A stretch of DNA of 64,000 bases from Atopsyche davidsoni (GCA_022113835.1 JAILWY010000027.1:6760501-6824500); one strand, 5' to 3'. Positions 1 to 12,170 are shown, counted from the first letter of the stretch. The notes: generated by a model from the letters alone, not told the origin. Translations and numbers: made by a program.

Positions 1-1430
1 CGTCTTTTGTCGTTTGTAGCTTTACACTCATGGTGTAATTTACAAATTAAATTTGATTTAGAATCAATAGGTTTATCTTAAATCTTAAAGTGAATAAATA
101 ACCATGTTAACTACTGTGCGAGAGTATGTTTTATTTTGTATATTAGATGCATTTTTGTATATAATTAAATTTATCAAAGGTTATCAGCTGATAATGATTA
201 AGACGTATATTTTCTTGGAGTTGATTAAATTTAAAGCTTATTTTACAAGAACACAGCAAAATCAAACATTCAACGAATAAAAATTTACGGCTATTTTATT
301 TCGGTCTAGTCGCCTTTTAACGGTAGCAAACAAGTCCATATAAAAACTCAAATCAAGCTTAATATATAATTCATACAAAAAAGAACTCGAATCGTACTGG
401 TGATAAAAAAATCCTTATCTGAGGACACCTGCGTTTTTAAATGTTGAGCATTAAAGGAGCAACTTATCTTACGAAACCGAGCTGAATAATAATGAATCAG
501 ACTCACTCCGTGTAAGGTGGGCTTCAGTAGGGACGGGAACGAATTTGTAAGGAAATAAAAAATCACTCCCGCGTACACTTCCAAGCGAGACCGTAAACTC
601 GTGTATCATCGTAATATTTTGTATGAGCTGAGCTCGCCTTATATATCTGCCAATTTTTTCTCAGCCCGTTTGCATATTTATTGGATGAATAAGATTCATC
701 GAAGAAGTATGCAGACTGCGTGTTCCGCTGAGAGTTGCAGAAAAACCGCGCTGTTTGTTTGGACTGTGCTCGTGAACCAAAACTAAAAAAATAGAGTACA
801 TTGCGAGCTTTTTGGAGATGGCTTTTAAGATTTTGATGAATCGCACATTTTTTATTGAACTTTTAATAGATTGAACATTCAAATTATGTAATGTGTTGAT
901 TATTTTGCTGAGTAAAGCATATGAAATATATTGAAAACTAGTAAAATTAATATAGGAAAAAATATGAATTCTATAATCATTTTTTTGATAAAAAATGTTA
1001 ATAGGTATTTTAAAACATTAAATATTATATTTACCTACTCTGACTATCTATTGGCTTGCCTCCGAACCCGCTAGTAATAACATTGTGTGTCATGTAAAGG
1101 GCAAGTTTGTCATTTTTCATAAATTTATGCTTATTTAATTTCGTTTAGAAATTATGAGTAAAATTTTAGACCTTCCTATTCAATAGCCACGTGTTTTTGT
1201 TTCATAATGAATTATTGCTTGTTTTAACAATTTTTTTTCCATTACTGTACATCATCCATCTATACGTAATGAAACTATTTGATTTTTAGTGCTATTTTTA
1301 TGTTTATTGAAAGAAAGCTGTGAGTGATGGCAGTATATTTGAAGAAACGGTAAATATAAAGCGAGGTTTACGTTTGTTGAAGTATTGTATTTCAGTACGT
1401 ACTTGTGTTTATATATTCGATATATTTTGA
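1..1430. other. AT-rich non-coding stretch
   Basis: Mostly A/T sequence with frequent stops in all frames. Short open frames near 348-584 and 601-882 overlap on both strands, start at arbitrary codons and show no domain, so they look like chance. I see no repeat or RNA gene here. Confidence 0.6.
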
Positions 1431-1780
1431 GGCCGTCTTCGCGGTATTATAGCCCCTGTGCGTCCCTGCAAGTACCTCGGTACATCTCATGCCCCAAATC
1501 CCAACATGTTGTTTTTCATATCGCCTTATATTATTCTTATTACGAGTCCCGAACGAAATGGACTCAATTTCGTCGAAGCGGCGGGGCGTGTACCTCTCCT
1601 ACAATGTAAGAGCGTCCTTAGAAGCTCCCCCTGTGTCTCCCCGAGCGCTGCTCCGCCACCGCGCCTCGGAAAGCTTCACAGTCTAATGCCACCGGTCGTC
1701 TCATCGCCGGGAGTGGGAAGGAGACAGAATAAAGATGGCCGGCCAAATCCGATCTGACTACGCGGGCCTTGGAATTCGGA
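1431..1780. other. GC-rich island
   Basis: Composition rises sharply compared with the flanks, with many CpG. The block ends in an AGATGGCCGGCC motif (1733-1744), whose ATGGC core resembles a YY1/Pho site. The 15-mer GAATAAAGATGGCCG at 1727 recurs exactly near 61959. Overlapping open frames exist on both strands but none resembles a known protein. It may be a regulatory block; function is inference only. Confidence 0.5.
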
Positions 1781-1810
1781 ATTAAAAGAAAAAACAACAC
1801 GTGTGAAGCC

Positions 1811-1963
1811 CTCTACACGCGTCGCGACACAACTTGCAACCGACTTGCAATTATCCAATGGCGTCGTCTTTTGCGTTGTTTACTGAGACAAACCCATAAA
1901 AAGCATCCAATACATATAGACGCTATTGAACGGCTGTAAGTTGTATTGCTGCGTGTGTAGCTA
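1811..1963. repeat. Palindromic MITE-like element, copy 1
   Basis: The left arm (1811-1868) and right arm (about 1919-1963) are imperfect inverted complements. Landmarks are AATTATCCAATGGCGTC on the left and GACGCTATTGAACGG on the right. The centre holds TTTGCGTTGTTTACT, which is shared with copies at 24792 and (variant) 59668 and 61050. There is no coding capacity, which fits a non-autonomous DNA transposon or other foldback element. No clear target-site duplication was found. Confidence 0.65.
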
Positions 1964-3840
1964 TATGAAAGTTTAAAATAAATTTTGATTTCCAGTCGCC
2001 GGGTTTGGTTCTGAATATTACGTCAGTTCGGAATAAATCTGCAGTTGGAATGCGGGGCTTGAAATTGGAGCCGGATAAAGCTCTTGATGACACTGCGGGT
2101 TCGAGGTTAGGCACTTTACTATTTGGGGGAGCGGAGCCTTGGTTTGTGCTTGCGAATTTAACTGGGTCAATGTAAGGCAAAGGAAATATATATTATTACA
2201 AAAATGCTATTTCGCAACTTTCACATCTTATGTATACTATGCAAATAATTTCAAACTAATCTTGAAATATTTTGTGTACTCGTAGTTAGATTTATACCTA
2301 TTGATTTTTATAACAATTTATTTTTACTAAGATTGACTTTTACTAACTGTATGATAGTGAAACTATTAATGATACATTTTCTGTGGTATTGATTAAATTA
2401 TATTTGACGTATATGTTTTGTGACCACTGAATAATACATTTTCAGCAAATTTCTGATATAACTTAGAAATGAATAAGAAAAATAATTTTGTCAAAACACT
2501 CGCTATTATATTTGAAGTCGTTATTAAAACATACCTAAATAAGTTGTAGTTATTAGGAATTATTTTAGTATATGTTAACTAAAAAAATATATGTAATATC
2601 TGAAAACAGACGAAAGTGCTGATAGATGATTAAATCAACTTTGTTGTTTTCAATTATAATTAACTTTGAAATTTGATTAATTTTAAATCGTGCACCACAG
2701 TTCAAAAGCCGCTGCCTTACGAAACGTTACTAAAGTTACATTAAATAATATTCCAGTACCACGGATGGCTCGGCGCTTGCCTACCAAAGTTCTCAGCCTT
2801 AATCGGCGTATTAAGAAACAGGCCTCTCTTATTGCATATGGAAAAAAAAACATGAAAAAAAGCAGCAATTATGTAGCGGAAGTCACGTTGTATCTAAATT
2901 ACTCCAGCCAGGAGTTTCACGGAGTTAGTGAAAAATTATTCTTCGTTATGATCGCACCTTCTTCTGAGTTCGTTTACAAATGTGATATTACGTTTGTGAT
3001 ACTACATTTGTGCGTTTGCGTTGAAATTTTCTTATTCTCAGAATTATGTCCGCTGTAAAGGAGCACATTATTTATCTTGCACGCCAAGTGTATTCGTTGT
3101 AATTGACGCTGCACAGCTGCGAAGGCGTGAAAATTGTTGGTGTTATTATTTGTGAAATTCTCGCTCGGCCCCCCGTCGCGTTTAATTGCAGGCGTTATTT
3201 TAAATTTCTTGGGGCGCTCGGAAGATAGCTGACTCTCTGGAATTCCAGCTATGAACAAAAAGTAAAAGTAAACAAGATGTATAAATTTATCTTTGTAACC
3301 TTTCCTTGTACTGCACATTAACTAAAAAAAATAGGTGTATAAATACGTATAAGAAATAAATGACATATATATTTAAATAAATGATTAAATACTACGTTCA
3401 ATTTTACGTATGTTTTTAAAGTTATATAAATATATCGGTTTTTTTAAATTGTATTTCGACTTTTACTTATTTTTTTTTTATCAAATTTGATTACGTTTCA
3501 TTTTAAGTCTATTTTGTATTTAATAAAAATGATAAAATTGTAATGTCATGTTTGATGTAGCGGTCAAAATATGATATGACTATAATAACAGTAATAATGT
3601 TTTTATTTATATACATTTAGTTATATTTTATGAGTTTTATCATTGCAATATTTAGGAAATAATTTTCTGGGTCATACAAATAACCTACATAATGATTTTA
3701 TTTAACTCAATTTCGTTTATATAAAACCCAGATGAGATCAAATCTAGCGGGAAGCTATTTTTTGTAGATAAACTAAAAAGATATATATTTTTCGATTGGA
3801 GCAGATACAGGAGAGATATAGCCCCCACGTATTTATATAG
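1964..3840. other. AT-rich stretch with two mildly GC-rich patches
   Basis: Patches at about 1980-2170 and 2690-3260 have higher GC and CpG than the surrounding AT-rich DNA. A 122-codon open frame on + (2690-3058) and a 114-codon frame on - (2974-3318) have no recognisable domain and overlap, so I do not call them genes. The rest is simple AT-rich sequence. Confidence 0.5.
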
Positions 3841-4260
3841 CAGGTGTCTCTCATCCGAGACTCACGTAAAAATGGGGCACTCCCCCCGCCCTGCGCCCTC
3901 AGCCCTCCCTCGAGATGTCGGTGGAGCTCCCAAATAAATTTCCGCCGCGGCCGGAGTCAAGAGTTATCAAACTTCTCCCGTGCGAAGACTATTTTTATGG
4001 AGAAGCGTAAAGCAGAACGGCTTTGCAACATACCCCGGGTAAACATTTTCATTCGCCGTCAGAATTGGACTTTTTGCGAACGGAGAGCTTCGCAAATAAC
4101 GGAGTTAGCTCGCGCAAGGCACTTTCGACTTAAATACATACTTGACGAGTGCCCTCCCTCTGATGAAATAAGTTTGAATCTCGTCAGTATTTTTGGATAT
4201 CTCTCTGATACCTACAATGTTACTGCGTAACGAACGCGACTTCGGCGAACTTAGATCTTA
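3841..4260. other. GC-rich island
   Basis: A compact island between AT-rich flanks. It carries an open frame of 128 codons that opens at GTG (3844); the first ATG lies near 3997. The predicted product is basic with no known motif, so coding is doubtful. A TTTATATAG sequence lies just upstream (3832-3840), but no initiator follows at the right spacing. Confidence 0.4.
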
Positions 4261-4629
4261 GCTTTTGTGTCGGTGTAAGACACAGTCCGGTTGAAAGGAT
4301 TTCCACGTTTTATTATGAACGCAAATAAAAAGAATTGCAAATTTGAGAGCAGAAAATTTTATACGTAAAGTTTAAAACATCAATATACATCGTCTGTCCT
4401 CACAGTTATTCTATTTACACGAAACGTACACGTACAAAGTAATCAAACAATTTCAATGTGCCTAAGTAATTTTCTCATATATCAACGTACACATATTATA
4501 TTAATTTTAGATTAATGTTAATCAGGATGCGTATTTATTTACCCATGCAGGTATTAGTATGTTTATGTGATTAAGCATATTTTTTCACACATTGAAAATG
4601 ATTAAAGAAAACTCTCAGAAAATATCATC

Positions 4630-4707
4630 GTGACTTGTGAGGGATTCGAACCCACATCCCCAAGCTTTCATGGCCGGTGCATTTATCCAACTATGCTAAC
4701 GAGCCAC
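4630..4707 (-). repeat. tRNA-like head, left arm of locus 1
   Basis: Read on the minus strand, it has an A-box-like TTAGCATAGTTGG and a B-box GGTTCGAATCC. The ends pair as an acceptor stem (GTGGCT with AGTCAC, one G-T pair). The T stem has a mismatch and the D stem does not pair well, so it is a tRNA-derived block and not a functional tRNA gene. Confidence 0.6.
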
Positions 4708-5045
4708 TGCAATTTAGTGAGAATTTTTAATAATCATATTCTACATATGAACTAATATGCTCGGGCTAATCAATATTTAATGATTTGCAAACACTGGACT
4801 TTTTAATTAAAGTAACAAGTGAAGCATTTTTATATCCAAATCTGGTTATTATTATTTTTAAAATCTATTGATATTTAGCCGAGACGCGCACCATTCAATT
4901 ATATTAATTTTAGATTAATGTTAATCAGGATGCGTATTTATTTACCCATGCAGGTATTAGTATGTTTATGTGATTAAGCATATTTTTTTCGAGCATATTA
5001 GTTCATATGTAGAATATGATTATTAAAAATTCTCACTAAATTGCA

Positions 5046-5123
5046 GTGGCTCGTTAGCATAGTTGGATAAATGCACCGGCCATGAAAGCTTGGGGATGTG
5101 GGTTCGAATCCCTCACAAGTCAC
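5046..5123 (+). repeat. tRNA-like head, right arm of locus 1
   Basis: Inverted twin of the 4630-4707 block, apparently identical. It has the same A-box-like and B-box motifs that would serve as an internal RNA polymerase III promoter in a SINE. The two facing blocks could fold on each other as a long hairpin. Confidence 0.6.
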
Positions 5124-5369
5124 GATGATATTTTCTGAGAGTTTTCTTTAATCATTTTCAATGTGTGAAAAAATATGCTTAATCACATCAACGTACACAG
5201 TTTGTACAAAAAACTGGATTTTTTTACGTATTTCATAGGTATGGCATTCGTTTTTCATTGGTATGGGTGCAACAGAATTGATTTTGAATAAAATCAGGCC
5301 AAAAGTCCAATTTACTTTATATTCAATTTTCTCTCTATCTAATTTACATTTCGCCAAAACGAAAATTTA

Positions 5370-5750
5370 AAAATTAGCCCCGGGCGGCAGGGCCGGAGTG
5401 CGCGGCGAGCGCACTGACATTTTTATTTCCTCCATCTCAAAGTCATTTCGGCGCTCGCCATTTTCTTTTGACAAAGGCACATACCTTTCCACTTTAGGCC
5501 GTTTATTTAAACGAAAGCTTAGAAAGGCCTTTTCCTCGGAGAGAGAGAGCGAGGCCTCGGGGAGGAATCGCTTTTCCAGAAGGCTTTTGGGAAATATCAA
5601 GAGATTCCTGGTATTTCTGCCCCATTAAAGCCCGAGGAGCCTCCGGGGGATTATAAAAACAAGCCTGACGGTTTGTTGTTTGGGCCGCGCGGGGAGGACC
5701 GCTCCATTGTTTGAGAGGGATGTTTCTTAAGGCGCATATTATTATTCGGG
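5370..5750. other. GC-rich island
   Basis: CpG-rich block with a GA-rich run (GAGAGAGAGAGCGAG near 5540) that resembles insect GAGA-factor sites. TATAAA lies at 5652-5657, but no initiator sits 28-33 bases downstream. Facing open frames on both strands (5398-5628 and 5367-5600) look like chance. Possible regulatory block; function not shown. Confidence 0.45.
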
Positions 5751-8100
5751 AGTATTCTATAGGTGCTTTTATATGCTTTTTATATTAGTATTCTATAGTG
5801 AGGTTTATTTTTACAAGTCTAGTTCAGTTCTATTCTCTTAATTGAAAATTCGTTTTAACAAACAACGCATTCATACATTGTATAGTTAAACAGTCAGTGT
5901 TATTAGTTTTAGTCTTTTAAAAAAATATATAATCTATTTATTTTACATTACTGATCTGCGTGCTGAAAAACCTTCCCAATAAATGCTGTAAGATGCTTAA
6001 CAAAACAATAAAAATAAAATTGACACTTACAGTGATTTTACCAGAGATATTTAGATATCGCCAAATTGAATGAGCGTATATATAATTTACCAAATGTTTG
6101 ATCAAATAATATAAAAAAATATTTTAAATAGCTTTAAAATGAAATAAATGAAATTCTCTATGAATATTTTTAGGTTCATTCTTGTTAGTAACGTAATGAG
6201 TTGAAAGCCTTTGATTCATCGGACACTCGAGATACAAGCAACATTCTTCCTCACCACTTGAAATTAATTAACGTATAATCAGATAAAATTATCATCATAA
6301 TAAATAACATTGCACTATGATGGTACACACATGCCCTAAAGCTTTCTCTAATAATTTATCTATGAAAACAGTCCTTCAAAATGTCTAACTTAAAAGAATA
6401 TATTATCATTTATCAACATAAGACATAGGTAGATAATTAAATAAAATAAATTAAAGAAACTATTATGATATTAAATATTTTACTATCCAAAACATCAGTC
6501 CCGTTACTAGGAAATATTAAAAATACTAGTGTTTATTATAGGGACGTCTTCACGAAAAGCCGAATAACCTGTTGTGTACAGAAGGATGCTTACGTTATAA
6601 ATTACAATAAAGTTTATTTAAAATAAATACGTCCAATATTAACCACGCAAACAATCGAGGTTCTCTTAATTAAAATTTGGTTTGAAGTATTTCGTTATTG
6701 GCGACCAGTTATGTAAATAATTTATGTAATTTCTATTGAGAAGCTTTCAAGATTTACTTTTTATTTCAATTCTTTATGTAAATATTCTATAAGGTTTTAT
6801 AATTTATTTTACTGTGTGGGTTCTTTTTCTGTAGGATATTAAACCTTTTTTTGAAATATGTACAATACAATCAAATGCTTTTTACGGATGATTGATTCTT
6901 AACTAAAACTTGATATATTATAATGTCAGTATGAACAAAGCTAACTTCTAGTCCACAAGGTGATCATATCTTCCACGTGTCTCTATAACATGTACGATAA
7001 ATGTCTTGCATAAAATTTACGCCACGTTAGTCATATTTGACGTGTAATTTACTCACGCTGGCTTCTCGTAAATATTTGTTAGCAATAAGTCCGTACGATG
7101 TTTGTACGAACAGAGAACAGTCGATTATTGTCAACAGGCACTCGCTACGCTCTGTGCTTGTTGCTATTAATGTCAAGTCATTGTTTGGTTTTAATTTAGC
7201 TGTTTTGTTTAGAATGTGTTGGCATTGTTTGCCGAGTGGCAGGCAGGCGGAGGCTTCACCGCCTCCACTTTGGGGTGCGGGATTAATTGTGACTTCACCT
7301 TCGTACATTTGTATATTAGGTTTAGATTGTCAACAGACTGAACTCTCTGGCATAATTATTATTTACAATGCAGTGCTAGCACATATCATTTTTATGACTA
7401 CAATATGAAATGTTATGGTTATGTAGAAAGGTGTGTGCAATGCATTTAAATACATATATGATCATAACAACATGTTGAATTCACTACTTTATTTATTGTT
7501 TGAATGAAAAGTAAAAAGTTTTAAATAAATATTTTTATAAACACAAATAAAGCCAGTCTGAACTTTAACCATAATAGTAGATGATGTTTTCTAAATTTTT
7601 TAATGATATATATCAAAACGTTTTTAACCTGTAAATAACAGTTTGCACATTTAACAATAAAACTTATCGAGTGATTGTTGAATATATAAATATAATATGC
7701 TTCAAAATTTTTAATATGCGCTAGATTTATATGCAATAGGTCAACATTATATTTATTAAACTAAAACAATAAAATTGTATAATTTTTTTTTAATGATTAG
7801 GTATAGAACTTATTTGATCGAATCGAAAGCAATTTATTATTTTGTAGAATTTTATTATTCTATCGACGTTGTATTATATTAATTTAATGTGCGCATTATC
7901 TATTGATAACATTTACATGTGTTTTGTTTATAATTTATTTAATAAAACATTCATATCTTTGAGTACTACAAAATACGCATTATAAAAAAATCAAGATTTT
8001 AAAAATACATTAAACTATATCTTAAAAAAAACATTTCCTGGAAGCACGCTCATTGTTTTTAAAAAATCTGTATTTTTTGCGCATTATTTCACACTTGAAA
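5751..8100. other. AT-rich stretch
   Basis: Long AT-rich DNA with no supported gene. A mild GC patch at 7030-7310 carries overlapping open frames on both strands with no recognisable motif. I see nothing else that stands out. Confidence 0.55.
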
Positions 8101-8240
8101 ACATATTATAAGGGACCACCCCTCAAATGAGCGACAATAATCATCCCTGGAGGGTGCGGGCCGTCATTATATACCAGGGGTGTCTACGCCATCAAACATG
8201 GCGGCCGCGGCCATTGGCCTCAGACATGACTTATTATTAT
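8101..8240. other. Short GC-rich island with paired ATGGC/GCCAT
   Basis: Contains ATGGCGGCCGCGGCCAT (8198-8214), a near-palindrome with the YY1/Pho-like core at both ends facing outward. The block is only about 140 bp long between AT-rich flanks. This is a candidate protein-binding site; no function is proven. Confidence 0.45.
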
Positions 8241-8610
8241 TGCATTTATCACTCTTCATGCGTGAATGTCCCGTTTATAATAATCATAGCGTAATGTCAA
8301 CTCAATTATCACTCGAGAAACACCAGACTATAAATAATTGCTTTTTTGATTAAATTATTACTCCAGCAAGGAGACTCATAATTTAAATAAAGTTAAGTAC
8401 AAGTTAACAAGAAAACATCAACCTGATGAGTTACACTTATTTAAGCATTGAAATATAACAGAAGCCATTTGAATATACCTATTTATTGTCTTATTATTTA
8501 TTTTGATTGCATTTTATTTGGTAATTTTTTTTATTGCATAATATTACTCTTGACAGTTTTTTAATCTTATTGCAAAAATTAAGATACTTAAATTGAGAAA
8601 TTCAATATTT

Positions 8611-8790
8611 TTGACAGAGAGTACTTGGTGGAATTCCATTTGAATATTTTTGAATAAAATACTTGAGTAAATGAATAAAATACTTGAGTAGACTCTGTTT
8701 GATAATGCCAACGTGAAAGGTTGGCGAAACCGGTCACTAATAAAAACGAAAATGTGGAAAATCACTCAAGTATTTTATTCAAAAATATAC
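8611..8790. repeat. Interspersed repeat, family shared with 58993
   Basis: Shares TTTTTGACAGA, GTACTTGGT, the block GCCAACGTGAAAGG and AAACCGGT with the locus at 58993-59180, in the same order. The 18-mer GAATAAAATACTTGAGTA is present twice (8652-8669 and 8673-8690). Its reverse complement lies at the far side (8764-8780), giving a foldback. GCCAAC and GTTGGC form a short internal hairpin. No coding capacity; element class unknown. Confidence 0.55.
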
Positions 8791-9179
8791 TTAAATTGCA
8801 CAACATAAAAATAAAGATAAGTTTTTTTAGAACTTTTAGATTTGAAGGTGTTTTTTGTGTTTTGTTGTATGCTTAGATGCAAGACCCTGAATAAGAAAAT
8901 AATTAAAAATACTGATATTTTGTCATAATTTTATATACCGTGTGGCATAATAATTTTATTATCGTAAATTGGTACTTCTGTAATTATACTTTCAGAGTTC
9001 TTGTTATTCAGAGGTCTCGGTGTATAAAGTAGGCCTTTAAGTATTCACTTAAAATCTCAGCCAGCTAAGCCACGAATCACAGTTCGGAGCCAACTTGCGT
9101 AACATGTTTTGGAAATAAATACCACGTTGTATACGAATTAGCGAGAATTATTAGGTTGACAAAATTCCATTGTTTTATT

Positions 9180-9540
9180 CATGAGCGATGATTTGACGGG
9201 GCCGTTTGTTTTTATTCGAGCGAAGTGCAATTTATCTGACATTTATGTTTAGCCCCTTGTTATTACATGCTTTCAAATTTTATTATCACTTACCTCCTCT
9301 GATGATCGCGTTTTGTTTCATCTCGATTGACCAATTTAAGGAAACAGGGTGTAACAATTACTGTTACATCACTCATAAAACGCTCGTAAACGTTACTCCG
9401 GCGGGCATAAAAATGGAAACCTACCTACCCGCGCCAGCGGTGGCGGTGGCGGCAGCGGTGGCGGTGGCGGTGGCGTCCAACCGCTGCCGTCTCTTCGGCA
9501 GCCCCGGGTATCGATCTTCGTACATACGCGGTTGACACCT
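9180..9540. other. GC-rich island with hexanucleotide repeat
   Basis: The GC-rich part at 9395-9510 holds an imperfect GGTGGC array. The overlapping open frames (+ 9206-9535 and - 9393-9614) are low-complexity through this array (Ala/Val-rich or Pro-rich) and are not credible proteins. Confidence 0.45.
9435..9476 (+). repeat. (GGTGGC)n imperfect microsatellite
   Basis: About seven hexamer units of GGTGGC/GGCAGC. The G-rich strand is the plus strand. Confidence 0.8.
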
Positions 9541-10119
9541 TGCGGACTCGAATTAATTATGTATTGAAATAATTTAAACGTAACGCATAGTTTAACGAAA
9601 AAAAAAATATCCAAAACACTCCAAAATCGTACAATAAAAATGTTTGTAATCTCCTGGTTTTTTAACCTTCATATTTGATGTTAAAATCAAATTTACCGGA
9701 AAAGGATATGTATCGTATATTGTGATCAAATTATTTAAATACAAATTGCGATTGATTTGCGTTATGCGGAACGTTATAAATATTTAGTTATTTGTTTTTA
9801 TTCTTACTGCTGTGTTTAAATCCAATTAGGTTTGTTACCATCTGAAACAAATCATTGCTTGAATATATTTTTAACAGAACATGAACAGTTGCAATTTAAA
9901 ATGACGATAATAATATATTGTTAGAAATTTTTATGTACATCCTTCAGCTAGGTTTTCAAAAGGCATATCTATAAATATGAAATATTTTCGAAATAAATCA
10001 AATAAAAATATTGCTTACATAACTTTTAATGTATTTAAATCACCATAAATGTCAAAACCTTTCAGCGTTCTTGGGAAATCTAACGCTGAGCTCACATACT
10101 TTACTGTACAATGCGGACA

Positions 10120-10620
10120 TATTCTACAAGCTAACGACGGAGTAACTGCCTAGTCTCTGCAATAAATCAGTTTTTTCTAGACCATAGCACAGTACAGAAT
10201 TCAAAACATTTTTCACACGAGCAAAAAAGAGCGGTCGCAGGCTGACCTCGAGAGCATAAACAAATAACCCATCGGTAAACTCAAATAATAACTTTAATGT
10301 TTTGTTCCCCTTCACTGCCGAGGGCAAAAACGCTGCACCGTTGCTTTTGATTTTTTCCTTCACCCTTTTCCGCAGGACGCCCCGGCCGCAAAAAATCAAA
10401 GGCCGGCTCGCTAATTACGGTAACGGGTTTCTTCGGTCTTTGCCGGTTCTCGTTATCAAGCGACGCGGCCGAGCCGTGGAGAATGTGGGATACGCGACCG
10501 GACAGAATTATATTTCTGTGACTCTCCGCGTTAAAATATTACGCCCGCTTTAATTGGTTCAGAGGTGTGAAGAGTGCGATTGTTTTATTATTAAATGCCC
10601 GGCTGCTCGCGTTAAGTATT
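10120..10620. other. GC-rich island
   Basis: CpG-rich block between AT-rich flanks. Open frames at 10124-10399 (-) and 10302-10553 (+) have no recognisable domain. Possible regulatory element. Confidence 0.4.
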
Positions 10621-11371
10621 TCCTTGTGTGAAAACGCGTTTTTGGGCTGTTTTAAATCGTTGGCTTATCACAGACATTTTTTTAAAATTATTTATTCTTA
10701 ATTGCTCTTTCAGATGTTTGACTATTTAAAAATATATTTTTAAGCAAATCATCCGTAAATTCTGTGTATATTTAAACTTTATATAAGTATACGTATATAA
10801 TATAAGTAAATGTAATTTTTTCAATAACCTGAAAATTAATATATATATAAATAATTTCTAAAAAGTTTAGTAAGAATTGATAGTACATAATTAAAGGACA
10901 CACTGAATACTTAACGCATTGGAAATAAATAAAAATAAATTACAGAATTTGTAATATCATTCAATTTTAATGAGTAATCATATCTTAAATTACCACGCTA
11001 ATTGAGAATATTCCTTATTTACATTAAAGTGACCGCTAGGTTATCTAAACCGGTAATCTATTCCGGTATACGAAACTGTTTATAATTTATAATATAATTA
11101 AAGATAAAAACTTAATTATAAATTTATAAATAAATTAAACGAATAATAGTTGTTTTATTAAAAGGTAAAAAAGAGTATAATGATGCACGCACAAATAAAA
11201 TGATAAAAATTATATACTTTAGGTAATCATCAAAATGTATTATTATTTTAAATATATATTTAATATAATATTTTTTCGATTTTCTCCTTAGATTTATCTA
11301 CAAAGTTGCAGTATGTAGTATGTTACTTATTCAATATGTACGCCCTGAAGTGGTCTTTAAATAAAATGAAC

Positions 11372-11940
11372 AACGCATCCAATCTATCTTACCCGAAACC
11401 GGTGTATTAAGAGAGAGGTATTTCTAGAGTCACTAAACGGGAGATAGTTTATTATTAATAATCCTAATTTTAAAAATGTGTGCATATATTGAATAAATCA
11501 CATTGTTTATATGGTGAAAACAATTTTAAAATGGCACCTAATCTATCTTACCCAAAATAAGAACATCAAGAGAGAAATATTTTCAGAATCACCCGACCGC
11601 ATACTCGAACTGTTATCTTATAAATAATATTTCCTCTCATTTTCCGGGCTAAAATTATTTTTCTGGATAACTTGTGTGATTTTTATAATAAATCAGTCCC
11701 GAAAACATTTTTAAAAACGCATCCAATTTATTTTACCCGGATGTATAATCAAGATGCCTATATACAATATTTCATATAAACGCGCGTGTTCCGGTATAAA
11801 ACAAAATAAATTTTAAAACGCATCCAATCTATTTCAGCCGGAACTGGAGCATTCGGACTGAATGTATTTTCAGAATCGTGAAACCTTACAGCCGGGCCGA
11901 TGCCTTATAAATAATACCTATAAACAATATTTCCCGTATC
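11372..11940 (+). repeat. Degenerate tandem array of an AACGCATCCAATCTAT unit
   Basis: The motif AACGCATCCAATCTATCTTA and its variants occur at 11372, 11533, 11716 and 11817 (spacings 161, 183 and 101). Each is preceded by an A-rich run and followed by related text such as AGAGAGAAATATTTTCAGAATC and CTTATAAATAAT. The unit is therefore about 100-180 bp and strongly diverged. It looks like an old minisatellite or tandem duplication running into the GC-rich island that follows. Confidence 0.55.
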
Positions 11941-12170
11941 TCTGGGGCTCGTTTCATAAAGGGCGCACGTTTCCCAGGCGGGGGCGACCTTCGAAGGGCG
12001 GAGCGCCTCCCGGGCGGGTCATTTATTATCAGCCATTGTAGGGCCGGCGGTCTCCGCACCGCACCGACCGAAGCTGCATACACACGCTGCAACACTACCG
12101 ACAACCGAACTGAAACAATATTTTTCATCGTTAAACTAGGTACAAATTTACACCAAAAATACAAAAAAAA
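11941..12170. other. GC-rich island
   Basis: Sharp GC rise directly after the degenerate tandem array, with CAGCCATTGTAGGG (a GCCAT core) near 12030. The 92-codon minus-strand frame covering it has no recognised motif. Probably non-coding. Confidence 0.4.

Larger units (their letters stand above)
4494..5186 (-). mobile_element. Composite snap-back tRNA-SINE-like element, locus 1
   Basis: A 693-bp insertion is flanked by a 13-bp direct repeat ATCAACGTACACA (4481-4493 and 5187-5199), which I read as the target-site duplication. Inside are two arms of about 198 bp (4566-4763 and 4990-5187) that are inverted and appear identical; each contains a tRNA-like block. Direct repeats of about 91 bp (4495-4585 and 4898-4989) are also present. 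The spacer 4764-4897 is the reverse complement of the spacer in the element at 55372. Read on the minus strand, the order is inverted arm, tail, spacer, arm, tail, the same order as at 55372. There is no coding capacity. The long duplication points to LINE-type retrotransposition. Confidence 0.75.

Noticed and set aside
3829..3865. TATA-like box upstream of the 3841 island
   Set aside because: No initiator at the expected distance, and AT-rich DNA gives TATA matches often by chance.
3844..4230. 128-codon open frame on +
   Set aside because: GTG start, no motif, no splice or promoter support; probably chance in an island.
5046..5123. Functional tRNA gene
   Set aside because: D stem and T stem mismatches and presence in inverted repeats within a mobile composite point to a tRNA-derived SINE head, not a working tRNA.
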